Below, in pieces: positions 17,378-25,284 of a stretch of DNA of 64,000 bases. Every line of letters begins with the position of its first letter. The first letter of the stretch is position 1. The notes below the pieces were generated by a model. That model saw only the letters and a list, made by a program, of their open reading frames with translations. It was not told the DNA's origin and made no database searches. The stretch is taken from contig NZ_QPLJ01000007.1 in assembly GCF_003340555.1 (NCBI RefSeq), positions 1 through 64,000 of the forward strand, given 5' to 3'. The position numbers were made by a program, and so were the translations under genes. Origin of the DNA: Jannaschia formosa. GTDB lineage: Bacteria > Pseudomonadota > Alphaproteobacteria > Rhodobacterales > Rhodobacteraceae.

Positions 17378-18811
17378 ATGAACCGCTACCCCCGCGACAT
17401 GCTCGGCCACGGGCCGGTTCCGCCCGACGCGCACTGGCCGGGCGGCGCCCGGCTCGCCCTGTCGATCGTGCTCAACTACGAGGAGGGCGGCGAGAACAAC
17501 GTCCTTCATGGCGACCCCGCCTCCGAAGCCTTCCTGTCCGAGATCACCGGCGCCCAACCCTGGCCGGGCAAGCGTCACTGGAACATGGAATCGATCTACG
17601 AATACGGCGCCCGGGCGGGATTCTGGCGGCTGCACCGGATGCTCCACGAGATGCCGGTGACGGTCTACGGCGTCGCGAGTGCGCTCGCCCGTTCTCCGCT
17701 CCAGGTCGAGGCGATGCGCGGCGCCGGGTGGGAGATCGCGTCCCACGGCCTGAAATGGGTCGAGCACAGGGACATGTCCGAGGACGAGGAACGCGCGGCC
17801 ATTCGCGAGGCCCTGCGGCTCCACGAGGAGGTGACCGGCGCGCCGCCGAAGGGCTGGTACACGGGCCGCTGCTCCATGAACACGGTCCGGCTGGCCGCCG
17901 AGGAGGGCGACCTCGCCTACATCTCCGACAGCTATGCCGACGACCTGCCCTACCGCGTGCGCCTTGGGGACCGGCGCCAGCTGATCCTGCCCTACACGCT
18001 GGACGCCAACGACATGCGCTTCGCGATCCCCGCGGGTCATGCCGACGGCGCCTCCTGGGAGCAGTATCTGCGCGACAGCTTCGACTGCCTCTATGCCGAG
18101 GGAGGGCGGATGATGAGCCTCGGGCTGCATTGCCGCCTCGCCGGGCGGCCAGGCCGCGCGCAGGCGCTGAAGCGCTTCCTCGACCATGTCCGTAACCACG
18201 ACCATGTCTGGATCGCCACCCGCGCCCAGATCGCCGCGCACTGGAACCGCGTCCATCCCGACAGGGGTGCGCTGCCCGAGGCTTCGGACGTCCCCGTCCC
18301 GCAAGGCGACATGGCGCACGAGCTGGACCGGGATAGCTTCGTCGCCCGCTTCGGCGGCATCTACGAACATTCCCCCTGGGTCGCAGACCGTGCCTGGGAG
18401 CGGGAGCTGGGGCCCGCCCATCACCACCCCGCCGGCGTCGCGAACGCCCTGGCCCGCGCCTTCCGGTCAGCCACCCGGGAGGAGCGGCTGGGCGTGCTGC
18501 GCGCCCATCCCGACCTCGCGGGGAAGCTGGCCGCCGCCGGACGCCTGACCGCCGACAGCACGCGCGAGCAGGCGAGCGCCGGGCTGGACCTGCTCACCGA
18601 CCGGGAGCGGACGATCTTCCAGAAGCTCAACGCCGACTACGTCGCGCGCCATGACTTCCCCTTCATCATCGCCGTGCGTGACCACGACAAGGAGGGCATC
18701 CTCGACGCCTTCCACCGCCGCATCGGCAATTTGGCGGAGGCCGAGTTCGACGAGGCCTGCGCCCAGGTCGAGCGGATCGCGCGGCTGCGGCTGGAAGCGC
18801 TGCCATGGTGA
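17378..18811 (+). CDS. puuE-uraD: Allantoinase (PuuE type) fused to OHCU decarboxylase (UraD)
   Basis: The 477-residue protein has two parts. Residues about 1-310 are a NodB-fold polysaccharide-deacetylase-like domain of the cofactor-independent PuuE allantoinase group (RYPRDMLGHGPVPPDAHWPG, YEYGARAGFWRLHRML, WEIASHGLKWV). Residues about 315-477 are an OHCU decarboxylase, with RAHPDLAGKLA carrying the catalytic histidine and STREQASAGLDLL and DFPFIIAVRDHDKEGIL as family blocks. Together they turn 2-oxo-4-hydroxy-4-carboxy-5-ureidoimidazoline into S-allantoin and then open it to allantoate. The same fusion is known in other proteobacteria. It overlaps allA by 7 bases. Uricase and hydroxyisourate hydrolase are not in this window. 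Confidence 0.93.
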   Translation: MNRYPRDMLGHGPVPPDAHWPGGARLALSIVLNYEEGGENNVLHGDPASEAFLSEITGAQPWPGKRHWNMESIYEYGARAGFWRLHRMLHEMPVTVYGVASALARSPLQVEAMRGAGWEIASHGLKWVEHRDMSEDEERAAIREALRLHEEVTGAPPKGWYTGRCSMNTVRLAAEEGDLAYISDSYADDLPYRVRLGDRRQLILPYTLDANDMRFAIPAGHADGASWEQYLRDSFDCLYAEGGRMMSLGLHCRLAGRPGRAQALKRFLDHVRNHDHVWIATRAQIAAHWNRVHPDRGALPEASDVPVPQGDMAHELDRDSFVARFGGIYEHSPWVADRAWERELGPAHHHPAGVANALARAFRSATREERLGVLRAHPDLAGKLAAAGRLTADSTREQASAGLDLLTDRERTIFQKLNADYVARHDFPFIIAVRDHDKEGILDAFHRRIGNLAEAEFDEACAQVERIARLRLEALPW

Positions 18812-19272
18812 TCCGCGCGCGGCCGATCACGGCGGAGGGGTTCGCCCCCTACGGCACGCTGATCGCGATGGGGGCGGGCGAGGCGCGCCTCATCAACGAG
18901 GGGATGTGCACGCGCTGGCACGATCTCTGCCGCCCGGACGTGGACGGCGACGTGACGATCTCGCTCTTCGACGCCCGGCCTCGCGCGCTGCCCTACGAGT
19001 TCGACCTGATCGAGCGGCATCCCAAGGGGTCGCAGGCCTTCCTGCCGATGACCCCGCATCCGTTCCTCGTCATCGTCGCCGACGGGCCCGGGGCCACGCC
19101 CCTGGCCTTCGTGACCGAACCGCATCAGGGCGTGCAGTTCGCGCGCGGCGCCTGGCACGGGGTCTGCACGCCGCTGCACGCGCCCGGCCTCTTCGCCGTG
19201 ATCGACCGGGAGCGGACGGCGGACAACCTGGAGGAGCATCGCTTCGACACGCCCTGGAGAGTGGAGGCCTGA
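18805..19272 (+). CDS. allA: Ureidoglycolate lyase
   Basis: The 155-residue protein matches the AllA fold and length, with RPITAEGFAPYGTLI at the start and SQAFLPMTPHPFLVIVA in the cupin core. FARGAWHGVCTPLHAPGLFAVID contains the conserved histidine after the GAWH motif. It splits ureidoglycolate into glyoxylate and urea in the last step of ureide breakdown. The start overlaps the preceding gene by 7 bases, and the next gene begins one base after its stop, so this is a tight operon. Allantoate amidohydrolase is not seen here. Confidence 0.92.
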   Translation: MVIRARPITAEGFAPYGTLIAMGAGEARLINEGMCTRWHDLCRPDVDGDVTISLFDARPRALPYEFDLIERHPKGSQAFLPMTPHPFLVIVADGPGATPLAFVTEPHQGVQFARGAWHGVCTPLHAPGLFAVIDRERTADNLEEHRFDTPWRVEA

Positions 19273-19273
19273 C

Positions 19274-19615
19274 ATGCCCAAGACGCAATTCGCCATCGAG
19301 ATGGGCATGGGCACCGACCTGAGCGGCGAGGACATGACCAAGGCCGCCCGCCGCGCCGTCTTCGATGCGCTGCACCGCAACTCGCTGACCATCGGCCCGG
19401 CCTTCGGCTTCGACCGGGACGCGATGCTGGTCGACATCCGCGTGGGCGTGCCTAACCCGGAGGCGGTCGACCGGGACGCGGTCGCGGCCGAGGCGCCCTA
19501 TGGCACCGTCACCGTCGAGGCGGTGAAGGGCGGCGCGGCCCTGCGGTCGCGGGACAAGACGGTGATCGTGGCGAACGCCATCGTCTCGGTCAGCTTCGAG
19601 GTGGAGGTGGCGTGA
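19274..19615 (+). CDS. Lin0512 family protein, first of a tandem pair
   Basis: The 113-residue protein fits the Lin0512 family of unknown function, with EMGMGTDLSGEDMTKAARRA near the N-terminus and APYGTVTVEAVKGG near the middle. It starts one base after the allA stop and its own stop overlaps the next start (TGATG). The next gene is a paralog with the same blocks, so the two may form a hetero-oligomer. Context suggests a role in ureide or purine metabolism, but no reaction is known for this family. Confidence 0.75.
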   Translation: MPKTQFAIEMGMGTDLSGEDMTKAARRAVFDALHRNSLTIGPAFGFDRDAMLVDIRVGVPNPEAVDRDAVAAEAPYGTVTVEAVKGGAALRSRDKTVIVANAIVSVSFEVEVA

Positions 19616-19977
19616 TGGCCGAGGAGCAACTGATCCTCGAGATCGGCATGGGCGCCGACGTTCATGGCGGCGACATGACCAAGGCGGCGCTGCGCGCGGT
19701 GTCGGACGGGATCCGCCATTCCTCGCTCTCGGTCTTCGCGGCCTGGAAGGTGCCGAACCGGATGCGGATCGAGGTCACCATCGCCTGTCCCGACCCGGAC
19801 GCGGTGGACAAGGCAGCGGTCGCGGCCGCGTTGCCCTACGGCACGGTCGAGGTGACCTGTCAGCATGGCGGCCTGACCGACGCGGGAATGGGCGGCAGCG
19901 CGGACACGACGCTGGTCATCGCCGGCGTGCGGGCGATGCTGGATACCGACGGCCATCCGTTCCGGCCTGCGGGGTGA
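19615..19977 (+). CDS. Lin0512 family protein, second of a tandem pair
   Basis: The 120-residue protein is clearly related to its neighbour: EIGMGADVHGGDMTKAALRA and LPYGTVEVTCQHGG correspond to the same blocks. It differs in the central region (HSSLSVFAAWKV) and has a longer C-terminus. The ATG at 19615 lies inside the upstream stop. It is the last gene before a bidirectional double hairpin. The pair likely arose by duplication. Its function is unknown. Confidence 0.72.
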   Translation: MAEEQLILEIGMGADVHGGDMTKAALRAVSDGIRHSSLSVFAAWKVPNRMRIEVTIACPDPDAVDKAAVAAALPYGTVEVTCQHGGLTDAGMGGSADTTLVIAGVRAMLDTDGHPFRPAG

Positions 19978-19985
19978 GATGGGCT

Positions 19986-20029
19986 CATCGCCGGCCGACC
20001 GGCGATGGATCGCGGGTCGACCCGCGATC
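19986..20029. terminator. Double palindrome between convergent operons
   Basis: CATCGCCGG (19986-19994) pairs with CCGGCGATG (19999-20007) around CCGA. It is followed directly by the perfect 22-base palindrome GATCGCGGGTC/GACCCGCGATC (20008-20029). It separates the Lin0512 gene (plus) from dppF (minus). There is no T-tract. A near-copy of this pair occurs at 52123-52166. Confidence 0.6.
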
Positions 20030-20038
20030 CCCTCCGCC

Positions 20039-21034
20039 TCAGGCGGCGTTCTCCAGCGTGATCTCGCCCGCGCGGTGGCAGGCGACGCGGCCTGCGCCGA
20101 AGGGCTCCAGCTTGGGGCGCACGGCGGTGCAGCGGTCGATGGCCAGCGGGCAGCGCGGGTGGAAGGCGCAGCCCTTGGGCGGGTCGATCGGGTCCGGGAT
20201 CTCGCCCTCGGGCGGGATCACCTCGCGCCCGAAGGCGTCGAGCTTGGGCGCCGCGTCGATCAGCATCGCCGTGTAGGGATGGGCGGGCCGGGTGAAGAGG
20301 TCTTCCGGTGCCGCCTCCTCGACCAGGCGGCCGAGGTAGAGCACGCCGATCCGGTCGGCCATGTGCCGCACCACCGTCAGGTCGTGGCTGATGAAGAGAT
20401 AGGTGAGCCCGTGCTCCTCCTTCAGGTCCGTCATCAGGTTCAGCACCTGCGCCTGCACCGACACGTCCAGCGCCGAGGTCGGCTCGTCGCAGACGATCAG
20501 CTTCGGCTCGGAGGCCAGCGCCCGCGCGACGCAGAGCCGCTGGCGCTGCCCGCCGGAGAACTGGTGCGGATACTTGCCCGCATCCTCGGCGGACAGGCCG
20601 ACCTGCTCCAGCAGGCGCTCGGCCAGACCCCTCGTATCGCCGCCGCGGGCGCCAACCGGCTCGGTAATGATGTCGCGGACCTTCCAGCGCGGGTTGAGCG
20701 AGGCGAACGGGTCCTGGAAGATCATCTGGATGTCGGTGCGAATGCGGTCGATGACCGCCGGGTCCTTCTCGGTGGCGAGATCGACGCCCTCGATGGTCAC
20801 GTGCCCCTCCGAGGGCGGCAGCAGCCCGACGACCATCTTGCCGATGGTCGACTTGCCAGACCCGCTCTCGCCGACGAGGGCATAGGTCGTGCGGGCGGGG
20901 ATGTCGAAGCTCACGTCCGAGACGGCGGTGAGGAAACGCTTGGGCAGGCGTTCGATCACGCGGTTGAGCCAGGGCTTCGAGACGTCGAAGACGCGGGTGA
21001 GGCCCTTGATGCTGACGAGCGGGCGGTCGCTCAT
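20039..21034 (-). CDS. dppF: Dipeptide/oligopeptide ABC transporter ATP-binding protein, DppF/OppF type
   Basis: The 331-residue ATPase has Walker A (GESGSGKST), ABC signature (FSGGQRQRLCVARAL) and Walker B (LIVCDEPTSALD) motifs. Its C-terminal oligopeptide extension has a cysteine/proline motif (PPKGCAFHPRCPLAIDRC), as in OppF/DppF proteins. It energises import by the DppBC permease with DppD. The start at 21034 overlaps the dppD stop by four bases. It is the promoter-distal gene of the minus-strand transporter. Peptides are the family's usual substrate, but nickel, opines or sugars are possible for related systems. Confidence 0.93.
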   Translation of the reverse strand: MSDRPLVSIKGLTRVFDVSKPWLNRVIERLPKRFLTAVSDVSFDIPARTTYALVGESGSGKSTIGKMVVGLLPPSEGHVTIEGVDLATEKDPAVIDRIRTDIQMIFQDPFASLNPRWKVRDIITEPVGARGGDTRGLAERLLEQVGLSAEDAGKYPHQFSGGQRQRLCVARALASEPKLIVCDEPTSALDVSVQAQVLNLMTDLKEEHGLTYLFISHDLTVVRHMADRIGVLYLGRLVEEAAPEDLFTRPAHPYTAMLIDAAPKLDAFGREVIPPEGEIPDPIDPPKGCAFHPRCPLAIDRCTAVRPKLEPFGAGRVACHRAGEITLENAA

Positions 21035-22020
21035 GCGGCGTCCTCCTCGGATTCGATGGGGAAGAAGCAGGCCGCCCGCGCATCGGCCACGCCGACCTTC
21101 GGGCCGGGATCGTGGCGGCAGACGTCCTGCGCGCGCGGGCAGCGCGGGTGGAAGGCGCAGCCGGCGGGCAGGCGGGTCAGGCGCGGCATGTTGCCGGGGA
21201 TCTGGCGCAGCCGGGCCTGGCCGGCGCTGGCCGCCGGCGTCGAGGCCATCAGCCCGTCCGTGTAGGGATGCCGCGGGCTGCCGACGATCTGCGCGACCGG
21301 CCCGATCTCGGCCAGACGCCCGGCATACATGACGGCGACGCGGTCGGCAGTCTCGGCGATGACGCCCATGTCGTGTGTGACCAGCATCGCGGCCATCCCC
21401 CGCTCCCGGCAGAGGCGCTTGAGCAGCGCGATGATCTGGGCCTGCACCGACACGTCCAGCGCCGTCGTCGGCTCGTCGGCGATCAGCAGCGTCGGCTCGG
21501 CGCAGAGGGCGAGCGCGATGACGACGCGCTGGCGCATGCCGCCGGAGAATTCGTGCGGATAAGCGCCCATCCGGTCCTTGGCCGCCGGGATGCCGACCTC
21601 GTCGAGGCCGCGCACCGCGCGGGCGCGCGCCTCGGACTCGCTGACGGGCAGGTGGCGCAGGATCGTCTCGGCCAATTGGTCGCCTACCGTCAGCAGCGGG
21701 TTGAGCGAGGTCAGCGGGTCCTGGAAGACCATCCCGATCCGCTTGCCACGGATGCGGCGCATCTCGCGCAGCGGCAGGTTGTCGATGCGCTGGCCTTCCA
21801 GCAGCACCTCGCCGCCCGAGATATGGGCGGGCGGGTCCAGAAGGCCGATCACCGCGTTTCCGGTCATCGACTTGCCCGCGCCGGATTCGCCGACCACGCC
21901 CAGGATCTCGCCCTTGGCGATGTCCCAGGACACGTCGTCCACGGGGCGCAGCGTGCCGTGGCGGGTGGGGATGTCGACCGTCAGGCCGCGGAGCGAAAGG
22001 ACGGGGCTCGAACGGGTCAT
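21031..22020 (-). CDS. dppD: Dipeptide/oligopeptide ABC transporter ATP-binding protein, DppD/OppD type
   Basis: The 329-residue ATPase has Walker A GESGAGKSM, signature FSGGMRQRVVIALAL and Walker B LLIADEPTTALD. Its C-terminal LPAGCAFHPRCPRAQDVC motif is shared with oligopeptide ATPases. It partners with DppF and the two permeases. Upstream lie a short opposite-strand ORF and a 105-residue minus-strand gene, so roughly 330 bases separate it from that small gene. Confidence 0.93.
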   Translation of the reverse strand: MTRSSPVLSLRGLTVDIPTRHGTLRPVDDVSWDIAKGEILGVVGESGAGKSMTGNAVIGLLDPPAHISGGEVLLEGQRIDNLPLREMRRIRGKRIGMVFQDPLTSLNPLLTVGDQLAETILRHLPVSESEARARAVRGLDEVGIPAAKDRMGAYPHEFSGGMRQRVVIALALCAEPTLLIADEPTTALDVSVQAQIIALLKRLCRERGMAAMLVTHDMGVIAETADRVAVMYAGRLAEIGPVAQIVGSPRHPYTDGLMASTPAASAGQARLRQIPGNMPRLTRLPAGCAFHPRCPRAQDVCRHDPGPKVGVADARAACFFPIESEEDAA

Positions 22021-22139
22021 GGCTGTCTCCGGTTCGGGGCGCGAAATGGCCCGGGCGGGGTCATTGCGGCGCCATCGCGGGGCCGCGGGGCGGGCGCAGC
22101 GTCAAGGCCGTGGGGGCGCATTTCGACGAGGTTCGCGCC

Positions 22140-22340
22140 ATGTGCCTTTCGACCGCCGTCTTCGCGATGTTCCTGACCGTGATCGGTCCGGACCGCATCG
22201 TCTCCGAACCCGGCCGCTACGTCATCCACGCCGATGCCCGGAGCGCCCACTGGGTCGAGGAGGCTGCCAGGGACCGCTGGTGCACCATCGCGCCGCATGT
22301 GGACCGGATGGAGCGCATCGCCGTCCTGCGCAAGGGTTGA
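22140..22340 (+). CDS. Small hypothetical protein with hydrophobic N-terminus, opposite to the dpp genes
   Basis: A 66-residue frame starts at ATG 22140. Third positions are almost all G or C, the strongest sign that it is coding, and the opposite-strand frame is much poorer. The N-terminus (MCLSTAVFAMFLTVI) is hydrophobic, possibly a short signal or anchor, and the rest is charged (ARSAHWVEEAARDRWCTI). No convincing ribosome site is seen. I recognise no family. It interrupts the dppC-dppD interval on the opposite strand. Confidence 0.42.
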   Translation: MCLSTAVFAMFLTVIGPDRIVSEPGRYVIHADARSAHWVEEAARDRWCTIAPHVDRMERIAVLRKG

Positions 22341-22348
22341 CGCGAGGG

Positions 22349-22666
22349 TCATTGGGCCTCGACCTTCCCGATCGCCTCCATCAGCGCCTCGAGCGAGGCG
22401 AAGACCTCCGTCTCGGGCAGGAAGGGGGCCATGGGCAGGCGGCCGGTCCAGCTCATGCGGACCAGCGCCGCCGAGGGCTCCCGGCAGGTGACGGCGAGGC
22501 GGTCGCCGTTGCGGTCGCGTGCCTCGACGACCAGCGTCTCGCGATAGGTGAAGAGGACGTGGCCCGGCGGCAGCTCGGCCAGCAGGTGGCCGCGCAGGGC
22601 CACGCGCTCCGCATCCGAGGGGCGCCAGAGCGGCGTGCCCTTGAACGGGTCCTTGCTCGCCCTCAC
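22349..22666 (-). CDS. Small conserved-looking protein coupled to dppC, function unknown
   Basis: The 105-residue frame starts at a GTG at 22666 that overlaps the dppC stop by four bases (GTGA), which implies coupled translation. The product is a soluble alpha/beta protein (VLFTYRETLVVEARDRNGD, PETEVFASLEALMEAIGKV). No family was recognised. A place between the permease and ATPase genes suggests a regulator or accessory factor, but nothing in the sequence shows it. Confidence 0.6.
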   Translation of the reverse strand: MRASKDPFKGTPLWRPSDAERVALRGHLLAELPPGHVLFTYRETLVVEARDRNGDRLAVTCREPSAALVRMSWTGRLPMAPFLPETEVFASLEALMEAIGKVEAQ

Positions 22667-23631
22667 CGAAGCCTCGGGTTCAGCGCGTCCCTCAGCCAGT
22701 CGCCCAGCAGGTTCACGCTGAGTGCCAGCGCCAGCAGCGTGCAGGCCGGGAAGAACAGGATCCACCACTCGCCCGAGAACAGGAAGTCCTGGCCGATGCG
22801 GATCAGCGTGCCGAGCGAGGGCTGCGTCGGCGGTGCGCCGACGCCGAGGAAGGACAGCGTCGCCTCGGCGATGATGGCGAGCGCCAGAGAGATCGTCGCG
22901 ATGACCAGCACCGGCGACAGCACGTTGGGCAGGATGTGGCGCAGCATGATCGCGCCGGGCTTCCGGCCGATCAGGCGGGCGGCCTGCACGTATTCCTTGT
23001 TCTTCTCGACCAGGGTCGCGCCGCGCACGACGCGGGCGAACTGCACCCAGTCCGACAGGCCGATGGCGACGATGAGGACCCAGATCGCCATCTGGTCGCG
23101 ATACTCGATCGGGATGATCCCGCGCGCGACCCCGAAGATCAGCAGCGCGACCAGGATCGACGGGAAGGTCAGCTGCACGTCGGCCACGCGCATGATGATC
23201 GTCTCGGTCCAGCCGCCGACATAGCCGGCCAGCAGTCCCAGCGTGACGCCCAGCACCATGGCGAACATTACCGCCATGAACCCCACGAAGAGCGAGATCC
23301 TAAGCCCGTAGAGGATCGTCGAATAGACGTCGCGGCCCTGGTCGTCGGTGCCCAGCCAGAAGCTGTCCCCCGTGAACTCGTTCGGGACGCCCGGGCGCGA
23401 GAAGCCGTTCATCAGGTTCAGGCTCGACGGGTCGAACGGGTTGGTCGTCGCCACCAGCGGCGCGAAGATCGCCGCCAGCACCAGCAGCAGCGTCACGAAG
23501 GCCGCGATCATCGCGACCGGCGAGCGGCGGAAGGAATAGGCGATGTCGCTGTCCCAGGCCGCCTTCCAGCGCGACGGCGGCGGGGCGGGCGTGCTGCCCG
23601 GGGCGCGGGAGGTGTCGGTGAGATCGGCCAT
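22663..23631 (-). CDS. dppC: Dipeptide/oligopeptide ABC transporter permease, DppC type
   Basis: The 322-residue inner-membrane protein has an N-terminal FRRSPVAMIAAFVTLLLVLA helix, periplasmic loop, and five more helices. WLGTDDQGRDVYSTILYGLR is the DppC hallmark. The cytoplasmic EAA loop appears as EYVQAARLIGRKPGAIMLRHILPN. The start at ATG 23631 overlaps the dppB stop (TGATG). Confidence 0.93.
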   Translation of the reverse strand: MADLTDTSRAPGSTPAPPPSRWKAAWDSDIAYSFRRSPVAMIAAFVTLLLVLAAIFAPLVATTNPFDPSSLNLMNGFSRPGVPNEFTGDSFWLGTDDQGRDVYSTILYGLRISLFVGFMAVMFAMVLGVTLGLLAGYVGGWTETIIMRVADVQLTFPSILVALLIFGVARGIIPIEYRDQMAIWVLIVAIGLSDWVQFARVVRGATLVEKNKEYVQAARLIGRKPGAIMLRHILPNVLSPVLVIATISLALAIIAEATLSFLGVGAPPTQPSLGTLIRIGQDFLFSGEWWILFFPACTLLALALSVNLLGDWLRDALNPRLR

Positions 23632-24605
23632 CAGTGTCTCCCGTCGATGCGAAGCCGGGGATCGACCCAGACATAGAGGATGTCGACTACGAGGTTGATC
23701 AGCACGAACATCACCGAGATAAGCATCAGGTAGGCGGCCATCACCGGGATGTCGACGAACTGCACCGCGTTGATGAACAGAAGGCCGACGCCGGGCCACT
23801 GGAACACGGTCTCGGTGATGATGGCGAAGGCGATGATCGCGCCGAGTTGCAGGCCGGTCACGGTGATGACCGGCACCATCGTGTTCTTGAGCGCGTGGCG
23901 GAAGTTGACCGACTTGGCCGACAGCCCCCGGGCGCGGGCGAAGCGGATGTAGTCCTGCCTCAGCACCTCCAGCATCTCGGACCGCACGAGGCGCATGATC
24001 AGCGTCATCTGGAACAGGCCCAGCGTGATCGCGGGCAGGATCAGCGACTTCAGCCCGCTGGTCGTCAGGAAGCCCGTGGTCCACCAGCCGAGGTCAACGA
24101 CCTCGCCCCGCCCGAAGGTCGGCAGCCATCGAAGCTGCACGCCGAAGACGTAGATCAGCAGAATCCCGATCAGGAAGGTCGGCAGCGAGACCCCGATCAG
24201 CGAGGCGGACATGATGAAGTTGGCCGCCCAGCCGTCGCGGCGAATCGCGGTGAAGACCCCCAGTGCGATGCCCACGAACAGCGCCAGAAGCCCCGAGACC
24301 AGCGCCAGTTCCAGCGTGGCGGGGGCGCGTTCGACGATGATCTCGGCCACCGGGCGCGACTGGCGGTAGGAAATGCCGAAATCGCCCTGCACCGCGCGCA
24401 GGAGGAAGTCGAAATACTGGACGATGAAGGGGTCGTTCAGCCCCAGCGCCTCGCGCAGGCGGTCGACGTCCTGGACCGTCCGCTCCTGCCCGAGAAGCTG
24501 CTCGATCGGGTCGCCGACGAAGCGGAACATCGAGAAGGCGACGAGGCCGACGACCAGAAGGACGACGACGGACTGGATCACGCGGCGAATGATGTAGGCG
24601 AGCAT
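23631..24605 (-). CDS. dppB: Dipeptide/oligopeptide ABC transporter permease, DppB type
   Basis: The 324-residue protein starts MLAYIIRRVIQSVVVLLVVG and has LGLNDPFIVQYFDFLL and GDFGISYRQSRPV, all typical of DppB. The EAA loop is DYIRFARARGLSAKSVNFRH. ATG 24605 has only a weak ribosome site, and the frame is open further upstream. Upstream on the opposite strand lies the ccdAB pair, which separates dppB from a binding-protein gene in the same orientation at 25281-26828. Confidence 0.92.
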   Translation of the reverse strand: MLAYIIRRVIQSVVVLLVVGLVAFSMFRFVGDPIEQLLGQERTVQDVDRLREALGLNDPFIVQYFDFLLRAVQGDFGISYRQSRPVAEIIVERAPATLELALVSGLLALFVGIALGVFTAIRRDGWAANFIMSASLIGVSLPTFLIGILLIYVFGVQLRWLPTFGRGEVVDLGWWTTGFLTTSGLKSLILPAITLGLFQMTLIMRLVRSEMLEVLRQDYIRFARARGLSAKSVNFRHALKNTMVPVITVTGLQLGAIIAFAIITETVFQWPGVGLLFINAVQFVDIPVMAAYLMLISVMFVLINLVVDILYVWVDPRLRIDGRH

Positions 24606-24754
24606 ATGACGGGTTACGCGAGCCGGGCGGATCGGGTCAAGACGCAGGACGCGCCCCGGTACGGTCGCCGGGGCCAACTGCCGCTCCGTCACGCGCCGTT
24701 GCTTGCGGTATGCCGGTGCGGTACGATACGGACGCGCATCGAAGGAGGCTGCCC

Positions 24755-24976
24755 ATGCCGACCCGCAAGACCAGCCTGTCACTGGACGCCGACCTGCTCG
24801 ACGAGGCGAAGAGCTATGGCATCAACGTTTCCGCCGCTGCGAGTTCGGGATTGGAAGCGGCCGTGAAGGCGGAGCGGCAGGAGCGACTGCGGGAGGAACT
24901 GCGGCCGGGGATCGAAGCCTATAACAGGTGGATCGCGGAGAACGGCATCCCCCTCGCGAAATATCGGAAGTTCTGA
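24755..24976 (+). CDS. ccdA: CcdA-like type II antitoxin
   Basis: The 73-residue protein begins MPTRKTSLSLDADLLDEAKS, a ribbon-helix-helix DNA-binding segment. It ends ENGIPLAKYRKF, the toxin-binding tail style of CcdA antitoxins. GAAGGAGG precedes ATG 24755. It would dimerise, bind its own promoter and neutralise the toxin encoded 3 bases downstream. The pair lies on the plus strand inside an otherwise minus-strand transporter locus. Confidence 0.85.
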   Translation: MPTRKTSLSLDADLLDEAKSYGINVSAAASSGLEAAVKAERQERLREELRPGIEAYNRWIAENGIPLAKYRKF

Positions 24977-24978
24977 GA

Positions 24979-25284
24979 GTGGACCCCCGCCAATGGGCCG
25001 TGCATCGCCTGGCGGGTGATGACTCGCTGATACTCGTGATCCAAAGCGACCTCCTCGGCGAGACCGGCAGCCGGATCGTCGCACCGCTCGCTCCGGAGGC
25101 TGCGGTGCGCGCGCTCGACAAGCGGCTCCGGCCCGTCGTGGTCGTCGGCGACGAACCCTTGGTCGCGGTCCTCCTGAACCTCGCGACCCTCTACCTGCCG
25201 GAAATCGGACCTTGGGTCATGGACGTGCCGGACGCGCGCGACGATATCACGCGCGCCCTCGACATGGTGCTGGGCGGGATCTAG
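24979..25284 (+). CDS. ccdB: CcdB-like toxin with altered C-terminus
   Basis: The 101-residue protein has the length of CcdB and matching segments: LVIQSDLLGETGSRIVAPL and PVVVVGDEPLVAVLLNLATL. It starts at GTG 24979, just after the antitoxin stop. CcdB poisons DNA gyrase through its last three residues, Trp-Gly-Ile. Here the tail reads MVLGGI, so the Trp is replaced by Gly while Gly-Ile remains. From knowledge of E. coli CcdB this could weaken or abolish gyrase poisoning. Its stop codon overlaps the stop codon of the convergent binding-protein gene. Confidence 0.83.
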   Translation: MDPRQWAVHRLAGDDSLILVIQSDLLGETGSRIVAPLAPEAAVRALDKRLRPVVVVGDEPLVAVLLNLATLYLPEIGPWVMDVPDARDDITRALDMVLGGI

